A stretch of DNA of 64,000 bases from Wenyingzhuangia sp. (GCA_020628175.1 JAHDFK010000003.1:85666-149665); one strand, 5' to 3'; shown: positions 35,608 to 44,927, counted from the first letter of the stretch. Program-made: numbers and translations. The notes: generated by a model from the sequence alone, not told the origin.

Positions 35608-36318
35608 ATGAACATAAATCCATTAAGAAAAAGACAATTTTATGGAATCTTAATCGGTCTTGTTGTTGCAATTGTGAGTATATCTTGCTTACTTTTTTAC
35701 AAACCAGCCGAAACCTATTTAAGTATAGGCCCTATGAATAGTGGACATGAAGATTTTTCATGTAACACCTGTCATGCAGACGCAAAGGGAAACTGGACAC
35801 AACAAATCCAATCGAATACAGAATGCGCTATTGGATTGCGAAAAAAAATGGTCGAGTTTGGTTCTCTTCCCGTAGATACTAAAAAATGTTTATCCTGTCA
35901 CGACAGAGACAACGACAGACACCCAACACACCGATTTTTAGAACCTAAATACAAAGAAGCAGTACAAAAAATTGACGCAACTAATTGTACTACTTGCCAT
36001 GATGAACACAATGGAGTAAGAATGAGTTTAGCTAACGGTAACTATTGTATAAATTGCCATAGTGATACCAAAATAAAAGACGACCCTTTAGACACTCCTC
36101 ATGCAGAGCTTTTTAAAAAAGGAATGTGGAGCACCTGTTTACAATGTCATGATTTCCACGGAAACCATCAAGCAGAAGCTGCTACAAAAATGAAGGACAC
36201 TATCCCTTTAAAAACATTAAAAGCTTACTTTAAAGGAGGTGCAGACCCTTACAAGGGTAGTAAAAAATTTAAAGCACTCTCTGAAAAAGAATGGATAAAA
36301 AAGTACGCTACAAAATAA
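35608..36318 (+). CDS. Membrane-anchored pentahaem cytochrome c
   Basis: 236 residues. One N-terminal TM helix (about 10-31) is followed by five CxxCH motifs: CNTCH, CLSCH, CTTCH, CINCH and CLQCH. So a periplasm-facing multihaem protein, of the cytochrome c3/NapC-NrfH-like kind. Starts 1 bp after the reductase gene, which shows co-transcription. No nitrite reductase NrfA gene is nearby, so its electron acceptor is unknown. Confidence 0.85.
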   Translation: MNINPLRKRQFYGILIGLVVAIVSISCLLFYKPAETYLSIGPMNSGHEDFSCNTCHADAKGNWTQQIQSNTECAIGLRKKMVEFGSLPVDTKKCLSCHDRDNDRHPTHRFLEPKYKEAVQKIDATNCTTCHDEHNGVRMSLANGNYCINCHSDTKIKDDPLDTPHAELFKKGMWSTCLQCHDFHGNHQAEAATKMKDTIPLKTLKAYFKGGADPYKGSKKFKALSEKEWIKKYATK

Positions 36319-36335
36319 AAAGAAAAAGACATCAA

Positions 36336-36368
36336 AATAAAGCTCAAACCAACTGTTTGAGCTTTATT
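36336..36368 (+). terminator. Terminator after the pentahaem gene
   Basis: Perfect 14-bp stem AATAAAGCTCAAAC with its complement, loop CAACT; weak T run. Confidence 0.7.
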
Positions 36369-36406
36369 CGTTTGTACGGCATAGACTTAAAAGCCTAAAG
36401 ATAAAC

Positions 36407-36422
36407 TACGTATATATACTTA
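36407..36422. promoter_or_regulatory. Nitrate-island operator 4
   Basis: TACGTATATATACTTA. Its centre is about 40 bases upstream of the predicted start of the nitrate reductase transcript. It is part of a longer perfect inverted repeat whose right arm (TATATACGTA) ends at 36433. Confidence 0.7.
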
Positions 36423-36440
36423 ATATATACGTATTTTTTG

Positions 36441-36448
36441 TATATTTG
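36441..36448 (+). promoter_or_regulatory. -7 promoter box of the nitrate reductase operon (TATATTTG)
   Basis: Exact TAnnTTTG 29 bases before the ATG of the nitrate reductase gene. Confidence 0.65.
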
Positions 36449-36477
36449 CCCTGTGTACTCTTCAAAAACAGCAATAC

Positions 36478-39400
36478 ATGTCAATAAATAAAACATACAA
36501 AACAACTTGCTCCTATTGTGGTGTTGGTTGCGGAATCATCGTTGATAAAGATTCTAAAGGAACATTAAAAGTTACAGGTGACCCTGACCATCCCGTAAAC
36601 AAAGGAATGCTTTGTTCTAAAGGGATGAACTTACATTATGTTGCGCAAGACACAACAGACCGCATTCTATATCCTCAAATGAAGTGGAGTAAAAATCATC
36701 CCTTAAAAAAAGTATCTTGGGATACCGCTTTTAATAGGGCTGCTTCTGTTTTTAAGAGTATTATTAAAAAACATGGACCTGATAGTGTTGGTTTTTACGT
36801 ATCTGGACAATGTTTAACCGAAGAATACTACTTAGTTAACAAATTAGCCAAAGGTTTTATAGGTACAAATAATGTTGACACCAACTCTCGACTTTGTATG
36901 AGCTCTGCAGTTGTAGGATACAAAAAAACATTGGGTGAAGATTCTGTGCCTATTGCTTATGCAGATATTGAACTTGCAGATACCTTTTTAATTACAGGAG
37001 CAAACCCTGCTTGGTGTCATCCTATTTTATTTAGAAGATTAGAAGCTCACAAAGAAGCCAATCCAGACACCAAAATTATTGTTGTCGACCCTCGTAAAAC
37101 ACAAACTGCAGCATTAGCTGACTTGCATTTACAAATTAAGCAAGGAACAGATGTTCTATTGAACAACGCCATTGTTCGAGAATTGATTGAAACGGGTAAA
37201 ACTGATGAAGAGTTTATTCAAAAATACACGAACAATTTTGACGATGTAAAAAAACAAGTTTTTGAAACTTCTTTAGAGGATGCGGCACAACATTGTGACA
37301 TTTCTATTGATGATATTAAACTTGCTGCAAAATACATTGGTGATGCCAAAGGTTTTATTAGTATGTGGACCATGGGATTGAACCAAAGTATTATTGGTGT
37401 TGATAAAAACGTATCGCTCTTAAACATATCTTTAGTTACAGGACAAATAGGAAAACCTGGTTCTGGACCTTTTTCTTTAACCGGACAACCCAATGCTATG
37501 GGAGGTCGTGAAGTTGGAGGAATGGCAAATTTACTGGCAGTACACAAAGACCTTAACAACCCAGAACACAGAAAAGAAGTTTCTGATTTTTGGGGAAGTA
37601 ATCCTATCAATCCGAAACCAGGCTACACAGCTACAAAAATGTTTGATGCACTTGACAAAGGAGACTTAAAAGCTATTTGGATTATTTGTACCAACCCAGT
37701 AGTAAGTTTACCCAATGCTAACAAAATAGAAAGAGCGCTTAAAAAAGCCAAGTTTGTAGTTGTACAAGATATTTCAAATCATTCTGAAACCACAAAATAT
37801 GCAGATTTATTACTACCTGCAGCAGGATGGTTAGAGAAAGAAGGAACAATGACAAATTCTGAACGTAGAATTTCTTACCTAGAAAAAGGAATTGAGCCTC
37901 CTGGAGAAGCAATGCCAGATGCTGAAATTTTATGGAAATTTGGACAAGCAATGAACTTTAAAGGTTTTGATTTTAACGATGCCGAAGAAGTATATAACGA
38001 GTATTGTCAAATGACCAAAGGTACAAATATTGACATTACCGGTTTAACTTACCAAAAACTAAAGAATAAAGGAACAATTCAATGGCCAGTTCCTACAGCT
38101 GATAGCGAAGGAACACCACGTTTATTTACAGACAATAAATTTTACACACCCGATGGTAAAGCCAACTTTAACACGGCAGTAAATATTTACAACCAATCGG
38201 AACAACCTACAGAGGAATTTCCTTTTATTTTAAATTCAGGTCGAATTAGAGACCAATGGCACACACGTACCAAAACAGGAAAAGTAAAACGTTTACTAAC
38301 ACACATAGAAGGTCCTTATGTAGAAATGCACGAGCAAGATGCAGCTGCTAAAAATATAAAAGATGGAGACATTGTAACCGTTAGTAACCAAAGAGGAACT
38401 ACAAGAGTAAAAGCGGTTGTAAACAAAGACATTAAAAAAGGATCTATATTTATGCCAATGCACTTTGGTAAAATTGCAGACAATTCTTTTGGACGTGTTA
38501 ACAATTTAACCAACGAGTTGATAGATCCTATTTCTAGCGAACCCGATTTTAAACACGCAGTCGCTCAGGTTACCAAATACAAAAAAGAAAAGCAAAAAAT
38601 TTGTTTGATTGGTGCAGGTTCTGCATCGTACAGATTTATACAAACCTATAGAGAACACAATAGAGAAGATCAACTAGATGTATTCTCTTTAGAACCTTAC
38701 CCTTTTTACAACAGAGTAATGCTACCCGAATACATTAACGAAGAAATGACTTGGGAACAATTACAAAAAATTAAAAAAGGAGAGTTAGAAAAACTTGACG
38801 TTAACCTACACGCAAGTTGTAGTATCCAAAAAATCAACAGAGAAGAAAAAACAATTGTTGATAGCAATGGAAAAACGCATAGTTATGATATTTTAATTAT
38901 GGCTACAGGAAGTAGAGCTTTTATTCCTAAAGACATAAGACTAGACATACCTGGTTCTTTTACCATGCGTACAAAGAAAGATGCAGATGATTTAAAGGCA
39001 CACCTAGAAAAAACAGGATTGCCAGAAAACGAACAGCATGTAACCATTGTTGGAGGAGGATTACTTGGACTTGAACTTGCTGCTTCGCTATCTAAAATAG
39101 ACATCAAATCGAGCATTATACAACGTGCAAACCGATTGATGGAACGTCAGTTAGATTTGGTTTCTAGTAGACTTTTAGGACAAGATGTTGCCGAAAGAGG
39201 TATTCAAGTACACTACAATAACGAAGTAGATACCGTTTTTGAAACAGCGAATGAAACAGCTTTAGAAGTTCGTTTAAAAACGGGTAAAATTATAAAAACC
39301 AATGCCATTGTATATGCTATTGGTACCATTCCTAATATTGAATTGGCCAGAGCCGTAAAACTAAATTGCGGTAGAGGTGTTGAGGTGAACCAATATTTAC

Positions 39401-40008
39401 AATCTAGCGACCCAAGTATATTTGCTTTGGGAGAGATTGCGCAATTTGGAGGATGGCTATTTGGAATTACATCTGCGGCAGAACAACAAGCCGATATTGC
39501 CGCTAAATATATTTTAGGTGATTTAGGAAGTATCTACAACGGATCTGTATTGATGAACATCTTAAAGTTCGAACACTTAGATTTGTGTAGTATTGGTAAT
39601 ATCGAAATCCCTAAAGACGACAGTTCGTATGAGCAAATTATTTTAACCGATGAACGCAAGCGTTATTACAAAAAATGCGTTGTAAAAGACGATGTCTTGG
39701 TGGGTGCTGTTTTAATGGGAGATAAAAAAGAATTTGCAGAATTTAAAGCACTTATAGAAGATAAAGTTGAACTTTCTGACAAACGAGACGAATTACTACG
39801 TGGTAGTGGTGGCGGAGAACCTGTCTTAGGAAAACTTGTTTGCTCATGTAGTCAGGTAGGTGATGGTAACTTAAAACAAACCATTGCAGCCGGTTGTAAC
39901 GACTTTGCGGAGCTTTGTAAAACTACAGGTGCTGGATTAGGTTGCGGAAGCTGTAAGCCAGAAGTAAGAGATATTTTAAAAGAAGAATTAACAACAATTA
40001 ATGCTTAG
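36478..40008 (+). CDS. Assimilatory nitrate reductase fused to NAD(P)H dehydrogenase and BFD domain
   Basis: 1176 residues. Residues 1-700 are a molybdopterin nitrate reductase: [4Fe-4S] ligands C11, C14, C18 and C46, and the Mo ligand Cys140 in SRLCMSSAVVGY; FILNSGRIRDQWHTRTKTG starts the cofactor-binding C-domain. Residues about 705-1110 are a NirB/NasB-like flavoprotein (GAGSASYRF, then VTIVGGGLLGLELAASL), and the end is a BFD [2Fe-2S] domain (VCSCSQVGDGNL ... GCGSCKPEV). Catalytic and electron-transfer subunits that are separate in Klebsiella or Bacillus are thus joined. Cytoplasmic, as there is no Tat signal. Confidence 0.95.
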   Translation: MSINKTYKTTCSYCGVGCGIIVDKDSKGTLKVTGDPDHPVNKGMLCSKGMNLHYVAQDTTDRILYPQMKWSKNHPLKKVSWDTAFNRAASVFKSIIKKHGPDSVGFYVSGQCLTEEYYLVNKLAKGFIGTNNVDTNSRLCMSSAVVGYKKTLGEDSVPIAYADIELADTFLITGANPAWCHPILFRRLEAHKEANPDTKIIVVDPRKTQTAALADLHLQIKQGTDVLLNNAIVRELIETGKTDEEFIQKYTNNFDDVKKQVFETSLEDAAQHCDISIDDIKLAAKYIGDAKGFISMWTMGLNQSIIGVDKNVSLLNISLVTGQIGKPGSGPFSLTGQPNAMGGREVGGMANLLAVHKDLNNPEHRKEVSDFWGSNPINPKPGYTATKMFDALDKGDLKAIWIICTNPVVSLPNANKIERALKKAKFVVVQDISNHSETTKYADLLLPAAGWLEKEGTMTNSERRISYLEKGIEPPGEAMPDAEILWKFGQAMNFKGFDFNDAEEVYNEYCQMTKGTNIDITGLTYQKLKNKGTIQWPVPTADSEGTPRLFTDNKFYTPDGKANFNTAVNIYNQSEQPTEEFPFILNSGRIRDQWHTRTKTGKVKRLLTHIEGPYVEMHEQDAAAKNIKDGDIVTVSNQRGTTRVKAVVNKDIKKGSIFMPMHFGKIADNSFGRVNNLTNELIDPISSEPDFKHAVAQVTKYKKEKQKICLIGAGSASYRFIQTYREHNREDQLDVFSLEPYPFYNRVMLPEYINEEMTWEQLQKIKKGELEKLDVNLHASCSIQKINREEKTIVDSNGKTHSYDILIMATGSRAFIPKDIRLDIPGSFTMRTKKDADDLKAHLEKTGLPENEQHVTIVGGGLLGLELAASLSKIDIKSSIIQRANRLMERQLDLVSSRLLGQDVAERGIQVHYNNEVDTVFETANETALEVRLKTGKIIKTNAIVYAIGTIPNIELARAVKLNCGRGVEVNQYLQSSDPSIFALGEIAQFGGWLFGITSAAEQQADIAAKYILGDLGSIYNGSVLMNILKFEHLDLCSIGNIEIPKDDSSYEQIILTDERKRYYKKCVVKDDVLVGAVLMGDKKEFAEFKALIEDKVELSDKRDELLRGSGGGEPVLGKLVCSCSQVGDGNLKQTIAAGCNDFAELCKTTGAGLGCGSCKPEVRDILKEELTTINA

Positions 40009-41449
40009 TAAAATGCCTACAACATTAAAAAGAATTTTTATTAAAGGTGGAGTAACAACTCCTAACGAATTAAAGCAAGTTACACAATTAGCAAAAGCTT
40101 TAAATTTAGACAGCATTAGTTTTGGCTCTAGACAAGATATTTTACTTCCTGTAAAAGAAAACCAAGAACACCTTCTTAAAACCTATTTCCCTCAGTTTAA
40201 ACAAGACGTAGAGGAAAACCATAAATTTCACAATATTGTTTCATCTTATGTGTCTGCAGATGCCTTTGATCAAACAGGTTGGTTAAGTTCTACTACCTAT
40301 TTGTATTTACACGAAGAATTTAAATACAATCCTACGTTAAAAATAAACATTGTAGATCCTAAACAAAATTTAGTACCTATTTATAGTGGACAACTAAATT
40401 TTATAGCTTCTAATTCTGAAGATTATTGGTATTTAAATTTAAATCTACCTGGATGGGATAAAGACACAAACTATCCTGTTTTAGTATACACATGGAACAT
40501 TGCAAAAATTGCAAAAGTTATTGAAGAGGAATACCAAAACTTTAATAACATTAACGATTTATACAACTTAGTAAACGAGAAAGTTGAAACAAATAATCAA
40601 GTAATTACAGAAAGCTTAGCCATTCCATTCAAACCTTTTCCATATTACGAAGGGATGAATAAAATGGGAATCAATCAGTATTGGTTAGGTTTGTATTGGA
40701 GAAATAACAAATACGATATTGATTTCTTAGAAGAGTTTTGTGACTTTTGTATGGATTATAAATTGAGTAGAATTTGTATTACTCCTTGGAAATCTTTTAT
40801 TGTAAAAGGACTGGAAAAGAAATACAAATTTATGCTTGAAAAATTCTTAGGACAAAGAGGTATCAACGTACGTCACTCGTCTTTAGAATTAAATTGGCAT
40901 TTACCTGTTGCAAATGAAGAAGCATTAAAACTAAAACGTTTTATCGTAAAATCTTTTGACCAGAATGATATTAGTACCTATGGGTTAACAATTGGATATC
41001 ATGAAAGAAGTACAAACCCATTGTATTTTACATCTATGATTATCGAAAAAAATCCTTCGCCAAAAATTGCGAATGAGTTCGAAACCATCAGCTCATACAA
41101 TGTTTTATATTGTAAAAATTTCGATCCAAACACAAGAGAATACATTCCGTATGCTCAAAATGTAGAAGAAGTTGAATTGCCAGGATTATTGATGCAATTG
41201 AGTCAACTTTATTTCGAACAATTAGATACTAACGAGGCAAATATTGCGAAACCTATTCAAGTTTCTAACACCTCTAACTCAGAAGACAAAGTGCACCAGT
41301 GCGACAACTGTTTAACAGTATATGACGAAAAATTAGGAGATATTATAGCTAACATAAAACCCGGTATTTCTTTTAACGATTTACCCGATACCTATACGTG
41401 TAGTTTGTGTGAAGCTCCTAAAAAAGAATTTTCGGAAGTTGCACTTTAA
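40001..41449 (+). CDS. Nitrite/sulfite-reductase-like protein lacking siroheme ligands, with rubredoxin tail
   Basis: 482 residues, overlapping the previous gene by 8 bp (an ATG at 40013 is an alternative start). Two half domains resemble the ferredoxin-like repeats of NirA/sulfite reductase (FIKGGVTTPNELKQV ... DSISFGSRQDILLP; RICITPWKSFIVKGL), but no C-x5-C/C-x3-C siroheme cluster is present. The last 50 residues are a rubredoxin: HQCDNCLTVYDE ... FNDLPDTYTCSLCEAP. It cannot be a siroheme reductase; an electron donor or assembly partner of the fused nitrate reductase is the best guess. Confidence 0.85.
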   Translation: MLSKMPTTLKRIFIKGGVTTPNELKQVTQLAKALNLDSISFGSRQDILLPVKENQEHLLKTYFPQFKQDVEENHKFHNIVSSYVSADAFDQTGWLSSTTYLYLHEEFKYNPTLKINIVDPKQNLVPIYSGQLNFIASNSEDYWYLNLNLPGWDKDTNYPVLVYTWNIAKIAKVIEEEYQNFNNINDLYNLVNEKVETNNQVITESLAIPFKPFPYYEGMNKMGINQYWLGLYWRNNKYDIDFLEEFCDFCMDYKLSRICITPWKSFIVKGLEKKYKFMLEKFLGQRGINVRHSSLELNWHLPVANEEALKLKRFIVKSFDQNDISTYGLTIGYHERSTNPLYFTSMIIEKNPSPKIANEFETISSYNVLYCKNFDPNTREYIPYAQNVEEVELPGLLMQLSQLYFEQLDTNEANIAKPIQVSNTSNSEDKVHQCDNCLTVYDEKLGDIIANIKPGISFNDLPDTYTCSLCEAPKKEFSEVAL

Positions 41450-41453
41450 AAAT

Positions 41454-41476
41454 AAAGTCTACTTTTAAGACTTTTT
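41454..41476 (+). terminator. Weak hairpin before moeA
   Basis: 7-bp stem AAAGTCT/AGACTTT with a 7-base loop and a short T run. May be leaky, as the following genes have no obvious promoter. Confidence 0.45.
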
Positions 41477-41491
41477 ACTAAAGACATTACA

Positions 41492-42685
41492 ATGGAAAAT
41501 AAATATATGGTAAGTATTGAAGAAGCAATAAAATTGGTAGATGTTAACACAGTTGCAAACGAAAGTACAGCAACCTTACTGTTAAACGCTTTAGACCAAT
41601 ACACTTTACAAGATATTTATTCTCCAATTAATATGCCTCCCTTTAACCAATCTGCAATGGATGGTTATGCCGTTTTATTTGATAACGAACACCAAAATAA
41701 CTTTGTTTTAACAGACGAAATTAAAGCAGGTGATTCCACACTTAAAACACTTAAACCTGGAGAAGCGGTACGTATTTTTACAGGAGCCCCTACTCCAACC
41801 AATGCCAATGCAGTAATTATGCAAGAAAATACATCTGTACAAGATGGTATTTTAACAATTAACGATGTTTTAACGCCAAACAAAAACATTCGTTTGCAAG
41901 GAGAGCAGATAAAGAAAGGAGATATTGCCTTAAAAGCAAACACCAAATTAAATGCCGCAGGAATTGGTTTTTTGACTACGTTAGGAATTACAACTATTGA
42001 AGCTTGTAAAAAACCTAAAATTGCCATTGTCGTTACAGGTAACGAATTGGCAACTCCTGGAACAAAATTAGAATTTGGACAGATTTACGAGAGCAATGCT
42101 ATTATGCTACAAGCTGCATTAGTTAAAAAAGGATTTCACCACATAGAAACTTTTAAAGTAAAAGACAATTATCAAGCTACAAAGACACAGTTAGAGCAAG
42201 CCATCAACAACAATGATTTTGTATTGATTTCTGGAGGTATATCTGTAGGTGATTATGACTTTGTGGGTAAAGCACTTTTAGAACTGAATACAGAACAAAT
42301 ATTTTATAAAATAAAGCAAAAACCTGGGAAACCTCTTTTTTACGGAAAAAACAACAACACTAATATTTTTGCACTTCCAGGTAATCCTGCTTCTGCACTA
42401 ACCTGCTTTTACATATACATAGAAGCTGCTTTGCAAAAATTCATAGGCAATCCAAACTACAAAGCACAAACGGTTGATTTGGTATTACAAAACCAATACG
42501 TAAAAAAAGGATCGAGAGGAGAGTTTTTAAAAGCCTATGCTACAAGTACACATGTAGAAATATTAACTAGCCAAAGTTCGGCTATGTTAAATACATTTTC
42601 CAACGCAAATGCTTTGGTTTATTTAAAAGAAAATGCACAAATAGTAGAAAAAGGTACCGTAGTTAGCACGTATCTTATCAACTAA
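41492..42685 (+). CDS. moeA: Molybdopterin molybdenumtransferase MoeA
   Basis: 397 residues. Family motifs: MPPFNQSAMDGYAV near 50-63, FTGAPTPTNANAVIMQE near 92-108, IAIVVTGNELATPG near 178, SGGISVGDYDFV near 249 and KIKQKPGKPLFYG then FALPGNPASALTCF near 290-305. It inserts molybdate into adenylated molybdopterin to give the Mo cofactor needed by the nitrate reductase encoded upstream. First gene of the cofactor set. Confidence 0.95.
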   Translation: MENKYMVSIEEAIKLVDVNTVANESTATLLLNALDQYTLQDIYSPINMPPFNQSAMDGYAVLFDNEHQNNFVLTDEIKAGDSTLKTLKPGEAVRIFTGAPTPTNANAVIMQENTSVQDGILTINDVLTPNKNIRLQGEQIKKGDIALKANTKLNAAGIGFLTTLGITTIEACKKPKIAIVVTGNELATPGTKLEFGQIYESNAIMLQAALVKKGFHHIETFKVKDNYQATKTQLEQAINNNDFVLISGGISVGDYDFVGKALLELNTEQIFYKIKQKPGKPLFYGKNNNTNIFALPGNPASALTCFYIYIEAALQKFIGNPNYKAQTVDLVLQNQYVKKGSRGEFLKAYATSTHVEILTSQSSAMLNTFSNANALVYLKENAQIVEKGTVVSTYLIN

Positions 42686-42698
42686 AAGTAAAATTGTT

Positions 42699-43268
42699 AT
42701 GTCAAAAAATGTTACAGGTATAATTCTAGCCGGAGGAAAAAGCTCTAGAATGGGGACAGACAAAGGACATCTGCTATTAGATGGTAAAACATTTACCCAA
42801 AATATTATAGACAACTTAACCCCTTTTGTAGACGAAATTATTATTATAAGTAACAATGAAGATTATGATAATTTTGGTGTAAAAAGAATACCCGACAACA
42901 TAGACAATTACGGACCCGTTGCTGGAGTTTACACAGGGTTAAAAGCCAGTAAAACGGACTATAGTTTTATCATTAGTTGCGATTCTCCAAAAGTAGATGC
43001 AGAAGTTTTAAACCTCCTACTTGAACAAAAAAATGCAAAATACGAGATTGTACAATTTTGTTGTAATTTTAGAACAACACCACTCATCGCTCTTTACCAT
43101 AAAAAAAGTTTGAGTATATTTAAACTAGCACTCAAAAACAAAATTCAAAAATTACGTTTTGTTGTAAAGCAGTTACAACACAAAACTATTGATGCTCCCG
43201 AAGAAATTCAACCTAAAATTGTAAATATCAATACACCTAAAGACATAGAAAAGTACAACATATGCTAA
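42699..43268 (+). CDS. mobA: Molybdenum cofactor nucleotidyltransferase MobA
   Basis: 189 residues. GTP-binding ILAGGKSSRMGTDKG near residues 9-23, YGPVAGVYTGLKAS near 70-83 and FIISCDSPKV near 90-99 (CDSP where most have CDMP). It joins GMP to Mo-molybdopterin, giving the bis-MGD form used by this class of nitrate reductase. Overlaps moaD by 7 bp. Confidence 0.92.
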   Translation: MSKNVTGIILAGGKSSRMGTDKGHLLLDGKTFTQNIIDNLTPFVDEIIIISNNEDYDNFGVKRIPDNIDNYGPVAGVYTGLKASKTDYSFIISCDSPKVDAEVLNLLLEQKNAKYEIVQFCCNFRTTPLIALYHKKSLSIFKLALKNKIQKLRFVVKQLQHKTIDAPEEIQPKIVNINTPKDIEKYNIC

Positions 43269-43504
43269 TTACTGTAAAATATTTTGGAATGCTTACCGAG
43301 CAGACACACAAGCAAGAAGAAACCTTAACTTTTGAAAGCCAAAATAACGATATTCAGTCTTTAGAAACTTCTATTCTACATAAGTATCCCGAATTAAAAA
43401 AAATGAGCTACAATATTGCACTTAATCAAAATATTGTTGCTAAAACAACTGTGATTCATAACGGAGATGAATTGGCTTTTTTACCTCCATTTGCAGGAGG
43501 ATGA
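43262..43504 (+). CDS. moaD: Molybdopterin synthase small subunit MoaD
   Basis: 80 residues, ubiquitin-like fold ending in the required Gly-Gly (LPPFAGG) that carries the thiocarboxylate. ATG overlaps the mobA stop. Confidence 0.9.
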   Translation: MLITVKYFGMLTEQTHKQEETLTFESQNNDIQSLETSILHKYPELKKMSYNIALNQNIVAKTTVIHNGDELAFLPPFAGG

Positions 43505-43542
43505 TTATATTTGTACATACAATCTATTCAACATAAATATCT

Positions 43543-43983
43543 ATGAGCAAAAAGAAAAAAAGTGTTTTTGTACAAGGAGCTATTACTCCAAGCTTTATAG
43601 CTAATTCTATAGAAAAACACCAAACCAAAACTACCATTGGCGCACATGATATTTTTTTAGGTCAGGTTAGAGCAGATGTTATAGACAACAAAACTGTTAG
43701 CGCTATAGACTACACAGCTTACGAAGAAATGGCCAACACAAAGTTTGACGAGATTAGAGAAGCTACTTTTGCCAAATTTAATTTAACCTGTATGCATATT
43801 TACCATAGCTTAGGTGCAGTTAAAGCAGGTGAAATTTGCTTATTTGTTTTCGTATCATCTCCTAGAAGAAAAGAAGCTATGAAAGCTTTAGAATATTTAG
43901 TAGAAAAAATTAAAGCTGAAAGCCCTATTTTTGGAAAAGAAATTTTTGAAGACGAGAGTCATCAATGGAAAGTAAATAGCTAA
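43543..43983 (+). CDS. moaE: Molybdopterin synthase catalytic subunit MoaE
   Basis: 146 residues. TTIGAHDIFLGQVRADVID, YTAYEEMANTKFDEI, IYHSLGAVKAGEICLFVFVSSPRRKEAM and the active-site region EKIKAESPIFGKEIF with the catalytic lysines. Works with MoaD to put two sulfurs on cyclic pyranopterin. Between moaD (38-bp gap) and the moaC fusion. Confidence 0.94.
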   Translation: MSKKKKSVFVQGAITPSFIANSIEKHQTKTTIGAHDIFLGQVRADVIDNKTVSAIDYTAYEEMANTKFDEIREATFAKFNLTCMHIYHSLGAVKAGEICLFVFVSSPRRKEAMKALEYLVEKIKAESPIFGKEIFEDESHQWKVNS

Positions 43984-44002
43984 AGCACACAGTACAACCA
44001 AT

Positions 44003-44911
44003 ATGGTAGATATTACACACAAAAGCGTTACACTAAGAACGGCTACAGCACAGGCTGTGGTAATTGTTAGCAAGCAAGAAACTATTGATGCAATTCAAAA
44101 CAAAACTGTTCCTAAAGGAGATGTTTTTGAAATGAGTAGAGCCGCAGGTTTGTTAGGTATCAAACAAACTCCTTATTTATTACCCGATTGTCATCCGCTA
44201 CCCATTGAATATACAGGTGTTGAATATGTGATTAACGAGTTAGAGATTACCATTTTAATGACCGTAAAAACCATATACAAAACAGGTGTAGAGGTAGAAG
44301 CTATGCATGGAGCAAGTGTCGTAGCTTTAAACATGTACGATATGCTAAAACCTATTGACAAACACGTTGAAATAGGAAACATCAAACTCTTAGAAAAAAG
44401 AGGAGGAAAATCTACCTTTCATAAAAAAACAGGTAAAGGCTTAAAGGCCTCTGTTATTGTGTGTTCTGATACCATTTCTGCAGGTATTAAAGAAGACAAA
44501 GCTGGTAAAGAAATCATCAAACAACTGAAAGCCTGTGAAGTTAGTATTGGTGAATACACAATTATTCCTGACGAAAAAGACATCATTCAAGACAAAGCAA
44601 TTAGCAATAGTCAAAAAGATTTTGACCTTGTAATATATACCGGAGGTACAGGATTATCGCCTAGAGATGTAACTCCCGAAGCCTTGCTTCCTTTGTTAGA
44701 AAGAAGAATTCCTGGAATTGAAGAAACCATTAGAAGTTACGGACAAGAAAGAACTCCATATGCAATGCTTTCTAGAAGTGTTGCTGGAATTTTAAACAAT
44801 ACGCTTATCTTAGCACTTCCAGGTTCTACCAAAGGAGCCGAAGAATCTATGCAAGCTATTTTCCCTGCTATTCTCCACATTTATGGAGTTTTAAAAGGAG
44901 AAAGACACTAA
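44003..44911 (+). CDS. Bifunctional MoaC-MoaB/MogA fusion
   Basis: 302 residues. Residues 1-150 are MoaC (MVDITHKSVTLRTATAQA; KGDVFEMSRAAGLLGIKQT ... LLPDCHPLP; ALNMYDMLKPIDKHV with the catalytic Lys), the pyranopterin monophosphate synthase. Residues 150-302 are a MogA/MoaB adenylyltransferase domain (VIVCSDTISAGIKEDKAG; VIYTGGTGLSPRDVTPEAL; ALPGSTKGAEESM). Two steps of the cofactor pathway are joined in one chain; the same fusion is known in other Bacteroidota. Its stop lies within the upstream open frame of moaA. Confidence 0.93.
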   Translation: MVDITHKSVTLRTATAQAVVIVSKQETIDAIQNKTVPKGDVFEMSRAAGLLGIKQTPYLLPDCHPLPIEYTGVEYVINELEITILMTVKTIYKTGVEVEAMHGASVVALNMYDMLKPIDKHVEIGNIKLLEKRGGKSTFHKKTGKGLKASVIVCSDTISAGIKEDKAGKEIIKQLKACEVSIGEYTIIPDEKDIIQDKAISNSQKDFDLVIYTGGTGLSPRDVTPEALLPLLERRIPGIEETIRSYGQERTPYAMLSRSVAGILNNTLILALPGSTKGAEESMQAIFPAILHIYGVLKGERH

Positions 44912-44927
44912 TTTAAATTTAAAAACT

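Noticed and set aside
36407..36433. Long AT palindrome as a replication or cruciform site
   Set aside because: It is explained by the island operator plus a further half site at a promoter.
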